From: Candidatus Latescibacterota bacterium
Lineage (GTDB): Bacteria > Latescibacterota > UBA2968 > UBA8231
DNA: 36,392 nucleotides
Assembly: GCA_022827165.1 (NCBI GenBank)
Contig: JAJDTN010000309.1
Coordinates: 1-36,392, forward strand
Reading direction: 5' to 3'
A model generated the notes under the pieces. The model was given only the letters and a program-made list of their open reading frames with translations, was not told where the DNA came from and did no database searches. Made by a program: the position numbers and the translations under genes. Below are positions 33,000 to 36,392 of this stretch, one piece after another. Position 1 is the first letter of the stretch, and every line of letters starts with the position of its first letter.

Positions 33000-34043
33000 T
33001 CAGCCATACGCCGGGTCCCGCCGACCCCAGGCGTTGTCGCGCACGACGACGTGCTCCTCGAAGCGCAGGGCGCCGGCCTCGCTGCGGTGGTGGAACCAGT
33101 TGTGCTCGATCACGGCCCGGTCCTCGGGGGTGCCGCGGATCACCACGGCGCGCCGGCCGGGGGCGCGGAAGGTGTTGTGGTGCACGTGCATCCAGCCGCC
33201 CGCCACGTCCGTGCCGTCCTTGCGGTCGCGACCGCCGTGCATGTCGAAGCAGTGGCTGAGGCTGCGCCCCATCTCGACGTTGTTGCGCGCCTCGTACCCC
33301 GAGCCGGGGCGACCGGAGCCGGCGATGGAGTGGCGGTTGGCGTCGAAGAGGTTGCCCTCGATCAGGGACCCGGCGCGGTCGTGGCTGACGCCGTACCCGA
33401 GGCCCTGGTACTGGTTGTGGTGAATGAAGCAGTGCTGCACGCGGTGACCGTCGCCGCCCGCGAGATAGACGGCGCCGTGGCTCCAGCCGGCCAGCTCGCA
33501 GTTGTCGACGCGCAGGCGGGGTTCCTCCGTCTGAACGCCGTCGGAGGTGGGGAACTTGTAGTAGTAGCGGTGTCCGCCGTGGCCTTCGCGGAAGGCGCGC
33601 GAGTGGTGCTCCAGGCACTGGCGCGGGTTCGGCCCCTGGAGTCGCAGGCCGGTGACGCGCGCGTCGGGCCCCGTGACCCGGATCAGGGGCCGGGTGGCGA
33701 AGGTGTCGGAGCGGATCAGGCCGCCGGGGGCGCCGCGGATGCCGCGGTCGCTGGCCAGGGTCACGCCGCCGGACAGCTCGAGGACAAGCTCCTCCACGTA
33801 GACCCGCTCGGTGCACTCGATGACGGCGTCTCCCGCCACGTACACGGTGTCGCCGGAGCGGGCCGATGCCAGGGCCTCGAGCAGTTCGTCGAGAGTGCGG
33901 ACGGGCGAGCCGGTGGGGCGCACGACCTCCCGGTAGCCGGCGCCGCCGCCGAGGGGGTAGCCGCGGGTGCCCACGGCACCGCAGGCCCGGCGGCCGCGGC
34001 CGGTGCGGGTCGGGCCGTGGAGGGTGGATCGGGCGTTGAACAT
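33000..34043 (-). CDS. Right-handed parallel beta-helix repeat protein
   Basis: 347 residues with a good Shine-Dalgarno (GGAGGAGG about 7 bases before the ATG). Turn-like repeats such as LELSGGVTLASDRGI, LRVDNCELAGWSHGAVYLAGGDGHRVQHCFIHHNQYQGLGYG and VIEHNWFHH are typical of pectate-lyase-like or NosD-like beta-helices. No clear signal peptide is seen, although related proteins are often exported. It probably binds or cleaves polysaccharide, but the catalytic residues cannot be named. Ends 49 bp upstream of the vapB45 start on the same strand; the next 160 bp toward the coiled-coil gene show nothing to me. Confidence 0.75.
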   Translation of the reverse strand: MFNARSTLHGPTRTGRGRRACGAVGTRGYPLGGGAGYREVVRPTGSPVRTLDELLEALASARSGDTVYVAGDAVIECTERVYVEELVLELSGGVTLASDRGIRGAPGGLIRSDTFATRPLIRVTGPDARVTGLRLQGPNPRQCLEHHSRAFREGHGGHRYYYKFPTSDGVQTEEPRLRVDNCELAGWSHGAVYLAGGDGHRVQHCFIHHNQYQGLGYGVSHDRAGSLIEGNLFDANRHSIAGSGRPGSGYEARNNVEMGRSLSHCFDMHGGRDRKDGTDVAGGWMHVHHNTFRAPGRRAVVIRGTPEDRAVIEHNWFHHRSEAGALRFEEHVVVRDNAWGRRDPAYG

Positions 34044-34203
34044 GGGGTACCTCCTCCCCCACCAGACGCAACGCGCCGGGGGATGACGTCAGGGTGCTGC
34101 TGCTGGGATGATGTCGACGAGTTCGGGGGGGGCTACACCCGCCTGGGAGGAAAACCGGCGGCGTGAAGGGCGAGACCAGATCGGGTGGGTTGCCGACGCG
34201 GGG

Positions 34204-34449
34204 TCAGCTCGCTGGCGAGGCCTCGGGAGGATCCGGCGGGCGGGCAGGCCAAGGGCCGAAGGCCGCTCCCTCCAGGCGGGCCAGCCGCTCCGACACGGCG
34301 CCCAGGTCCGCCCGAAGGCCGTCAATCCGGGCGTCTACGCCGTCGATCCGGGCGTCCAGCCGGTCCATGCGGGCGTCGAGTCGCCGCCAGACGTAGAGAA
34401 CGACAGCGACGATGACGGCCGGCGGCAACCAGGTTGTCAGGTCTGCCAT
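34204..34449 (-). CDS. Small membrane-anchored coiled-coil protein
   Basis: 81 residues, not assigned to a family. One membrane helix (about 8-20, WLPPAVIVAVVLYVW) is followed by a repeated heptad, RLDARMD RLDARID GVDARID GLRADLG, a strong coiled coil, then a Pro-rich tail. The coding DNA shows a matching 21-bp repeat. Such proteins oligomerise at the membrane. There is no Shine-Dalgarno; TATCCT lies 6 bases before the ATG, suggesting a leaderless transcript. It is divergent from the next unknown membrane protein, which may be a partner, though nothing proves it. Confidence 0.6.
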   Translation of the reverse strand: MADLTTWLPPAVIVAVVLYVWRRLDARMDRLDARIDGVDARIDGLRADLGAVSERLARLEGAAFGPWPARPPDPPEASPAS

Positions 34450-34631
34450 TCTGGTAGGATACGCAGTTCCTCCCCGAGCGGCCAGACGCAGGCCAGGCCG
34501 GGGGCCCCTCCACGATCCCGCTGTACACCGTGACCCAGCCCTTTCGAGGCCAGCCTTACCCGGCCCAACTGGCGTGGCGGCAGAGCCGGGAAACCGCTAG
34601 GGTAGTCCACGCCTGCCAACCGATCCCTGAG

Positions 34632-34649
34632 AAGGAACTCACCCTGGGC
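34632..34649 (+). repeat. Leader repeat shared with the downstream SelA-like gene (copy 1)
   Basis: AAGGAACTCACCCTGGGC here matches AAGGAGCTCACCTTGGGC at 35681-35698 in 16 of 18 positions. In copy 2 it is the Shine-Dalgarno plus TTG start codon of the SelA-like gene; the TTG is CTG here. Confidence 0.6.
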
Positions 34650-34661
34650 TTCTCCGACCAC

Positions 34662-35657
34662 ATGATTGACAAGAGGGCAGCGACGCTCGCCGCCGTCCTT
34701 CTGATGGGGCATGCGTCGGGAGCCTGGGGGAGGACCGGAGGGGACCCTCCTGTCCTGAAGCCCGCTGCCCCGGACAGCATGCAGGGAAATCCGGATAGCC
34801 CGGCAGGGGAGTTCGAGAAGACGAAGGCCCGACGTTCAGCCAGAGTCGCCAGGAAGGTGGGTGTCGGTGTTCTCTCCGGCTCTGCCCTCGCCATAGTGGG
34901 CCGGCACAGGGTTGGGTTCGCCCATAGGATCGGCCCTGGGGCAGGAGCGGTAGTGGGCGTGGTGTTGGTCGATCCGCCGAGTTGGAGCGGGGACCGCCGG
35001 AGTCCATTTCTGGCCCTGGCCGGCAGTTCGGTGGGAGTACTGGCAGGCTCGCTGATGGGGCCCGGCTCGCTATCTGCCGCATGGTATCGTCAGTGGCCTC
35101 TGATCCTGCCAGCTGTCGGCGCGACGGTCGCGTCGGAGATCTGGCGCGAATCCGCTCAGGTCTCCCGGTTGCCCATCGCTCCGAAGCCAGACGCCAGGGA
35201 AATGCCAAGGGACACCGGGAGAACCGGCGCACGGATTGCCAAGAAACTGGGAGCCGGCGCGGGCCTGGGCACCCTGTCCGGTCTTGTATCGGCGGGCATG
35301 CTGTTGAGTGCCGTCGCTCTTGGATCGGACGGCATCGGTCTCCCTCTGGTTTTCCTTGTAGGCGGGTTTCCTGGAATTCTGCTCGGAACTGCCTATGGCG
35401 TGAGCCATCTCGATCCGTACGATCGGTTTCTCATGTCACTGATCGGTAGTCTCGGGGGACTCGCTGTGGGTATCTGGGCGACCGACTTCTCTGGCTCCGG
35501 ATGGTCTGATTTCTGGCCCCTGATGGTCTGTCCTGCCGCCGGTGCCACCATCACATCCGAACTGTCCAGGAACCCCCCGGAGCCTGGCCGTCTCTCCATC
35601 GACCTGATGCCAGGACCCGGGGGGCACTTGTCCATGGTCGTCACACTGCCTCTTTGA
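34662..35657 (+). CDS. Membrane protein with internal duplication, family unknown
   Basis: 331 residues from the ATG at 34662; a CTG at 34644, in frame with GAAGGA 7 bases ahead, is an alternative. It starts with a possible signal peptide (MIDKRAATLAAVLLMGHASGAWG) and then has two related halves. Each begins ARVARKVG/ARIAKKLG, has Gly-rich hydrophobic segments (GAVVGVVLVDP against GILLGTAYGVSHLDP) and ends WPLILPAVGATVASE against WPLMVCPAAGATITSE. Several membrane spans with Gly-zipper-like character are likely. I recognise no family. GC is lower than neighbours. It lies between a divergent coiled-coil gene and the SelA-like gene, with a 35-bp gap. Confidence 0.6.
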   Translation: MIDKRAATLAAVLLMGHASGAWGRTGGDPPVLKPAAPDSMQGNPDSPAGEFEKTKARRSARVARKVGVGVLSGSALAIVGRHRVGFAHRIGPGAGAVVGVVLVDPPSWSGDRRSPFLALAGSSVGVLAGSLMGPGSLSAAWYRQWPLILPAVGATVASEIWRESAQVSRLPIAPKPDAREMPRDTGRTGARIAKKLGAGAGLGTLSGLVSAGMLLSAVALGSDGIGLPLVFLVGGFPGILLGTAYGVSHLDPYDRFLMSLIGSLGGLAVGIWATDFSGSGWSDFWPLMVCPAAGATITSELSRNPPEPGRLSIDLMPGPGGHLSMVVTLPL

Positions 35658-35680
35658 TCGACAAACCACTCTCCCCCTGA

Positions 35681-35698
35681 AAGGAGCTCACCTTGGGC
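35681..35698 (+). repeat. Leader repeat, copy 2: ribosome-binding site and TTG start of the SelA-like gene
   Basis: AAGGAG at 35681-35686 is 6 bases ahead of the TTG at 35693; this decides the start. The whole element resembles 34632-34649 ahead of the previous gene. Confidence 0.6.
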
Positions 35699-36392
35699 GA
35701 CGCTGACGAGCGGCTGGCGATCCTGCCGTTCCTCGACGGAGACGCGGACAGCGGCAACATCTACGAGGCGATCGGCGTGGAGCCGATCATCAACTGCCGC
35801 GGCACCTTCACCATCCTCGGCGGCTCCGTGGAGCTGCCGGAGGTGGTGGCCGCCATGGACGCCGCCCATGGCTACTTCGCGCAGTTCGATGAGCTGGCCG
35901 AGGCGGTGGGCCGGCACCTGGCGGCGATCACCGGCGCCGAGTGGGGGCTGATCTCGGCGGGCTGCGCCGCCGGCCTCAAGCACGTGACCACGGCCTGCGT
36001 CACCGGCGGCAGCCCGGAGCGGCTGATCCGGGTGCCCAACCTGGAGGGCTTCGACAAGACCCAGGTGATCCTGCCTCGCACCTCGCGCACGGCCTACGAC
36101 CACGCCCTGCGCGTGGTCGGCGTCGAGCTGGTGATGGTCGACACCGCCGAGGAGATGGAGCGAGCCATCAACCCGCGAACGGCCATGATCTATGTCGTCA
36201 CCGGCCCGGCCACCGATGCCGGGCAGCCCCTGTCGCTGGAGGTGATCGCCGAGATCGCCCGGCCGAGGCAGATCCCCATCCTGGCCGACGCCGCCGCCGA
36301 GAACCTGACCATCCCCTGCGTGCACCTGGAGCGCGGCGCCACGGTCACGGCCTACAGCGGCGGCAAGGCCCTGTGCGGCCCCCAGGCCGCCG
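35693..36392 (+). CDS. SelA-like PLP-dependent enzyme, cut by the window end
   Basis: 233 residues of an incomplete gene. From the TTG start the protein reads to EAIGVEPIINCRGTFTILGGSVELPEV, the N-terminus of SelA-like and D-glucosaminate-6-phosphate ammonia-lyase-like PLP enzymes. Further family blocks are HLAAITGAEWGLISAGCAAGLKH, a PVLADAAAE-like ILADAAAEN segment and YSGGKALCGPQAA, in which the Lys should form the Schiff base with PLP. It probably cleaves or eliminates an amino sugar or amino acid; no selenocysteine genes are nearby, so true SelA is unlikely. The rest lies beyond base 36392. Confidence 0.8.
   Translation, partial: MGDADERLAILPFLDGDADSGNIYEAIGVEPIINCRGTFTILGGSVELPEVVAAMDAAHGYFAQFDELAEAVGRHLAAITGAEWGLISAGCAAGLKHVTTACVTGGSPERLIRVPNLEGFDKTQVILPRTSRTAYDHALRVVGVELVMVDTAEEMERAINPRTAMIYVVTGPATDAGQPLSLEVIAEIARPRQIPILADAAAENLTIPCVHLERGATVTAYSGGKALCGPQAA

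Noticed and set aside
34089..34325. A 78-codon frame on the minus strand overlapping the coiled-coil gene.
   Set aside because: It is the shifted frame of the repeated coiled-coil coding region, with no recognisable features.
34530..34661. An earlier ATG at 34530 extending the unknown membrane protein by 44 residues.
   Set aside because: The extension covers the duplicated leader and precedes the signal peptide; it has no protein-like character.
35393..36325. A 310-codon minus-strand frame at the right edge.
   Set aside because: It is antisense to the SelA-like gene, whose plus-strand protein matches family blocks throughout.
1..36392. nuoE/F/G, tRNA and rRNA genes.
   Set aside because: I looked through all gaps and frames and found no sign of them; absence applies to this window only.

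Overview
This is a GC-rich, gene-dense window that reads as the chromosome of an uncultured, probably Gram-negative bacterium. It has a Mo/Sec-style envelope inventory (lipoprotein, signal peptides, complex I) and many GTG/TTG starts. Genes are chained by ATGA/GTGA stop-start overlaps. The mix of phytanoyl-CoA dioxygenase, SMP-30, Gfo/Idh/MocA, amidohydrolase and SelA-like genes is what I would expect from candidate phyla such as Latescibacterota or Krumholzibacteriota, but this is a low-confidence guess from gene content alone. I recognise no rRNA, tRNA, CRISPR array or complete insertion sequence.

Layout. 1-2.9 kb: two divergent sigma-54 activator genes, the left one cut short at its C-terminus, with twin palindromes between them; the right one is coupled to an RlmI-type methyltransferase. 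2.9-4.5 kb (minus strand): ParA-type ATPase followed by an amidohydrolase, with no ParB. 4.7-8.3 kb: a five-gene chain of MazG, a CDGSH/4Fe-4S protein, a CX4CH cytochrome-like lipoprotein, SMP-30 and PhyH. 8.4-18.0 kb: a complete eleven-gene nuoABCDHIJKLMN operon without nuoEFG, so complex I lacking its NADH-oxidising module. 18.1-19.0 kb: toxin-antitoxin debris, namely an orphan MNT nucleotidyltransferase and an intact HicB beside a hicA broken by an internal deletion. 19.1-23.0 kb: hen1-pnkp, the bacterial RNA repair and 3'-end sealing system.

23.0-25.4 kb: a four-copy 23-bp repeat array, an AAA_14/DUF4143 ATPase and a diketogulonate-reductase-like gene. 25.4-28.3 kb (minus): a secreted M16 zinc protease with slightly lower GC. 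28.4-33.0 kb (minus): a VapBC45-type toxin-antitoxin pair (DUF433 and PIN-like) that runs directly into an alpha/beta hydrolase, aldo/keto reductase and Gfo/Idh/MocA oxidoreductase. 33.0-34.0 kb (minus): a beta-helix protein. 34.2-35.7 kb: a small membrane-anchored coiled-coil protein and an unrecognised membrane protein with an internal duplication. 35.7 kb to the end: a SelA-like PLP enzyme cut by the window edge.

The most notable points are the RNA repair operon beside a decayed RNA-cleaving toxin module, the eleven-subunit complex I, several dyads placed precisely inside or beside promoters, and a group of accessory genes that look leaderless (TANNNT ending 6-7 bases before ATG with no Shine-Dalgarno). 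All functions are inferred from reading motifs; no database search was run.
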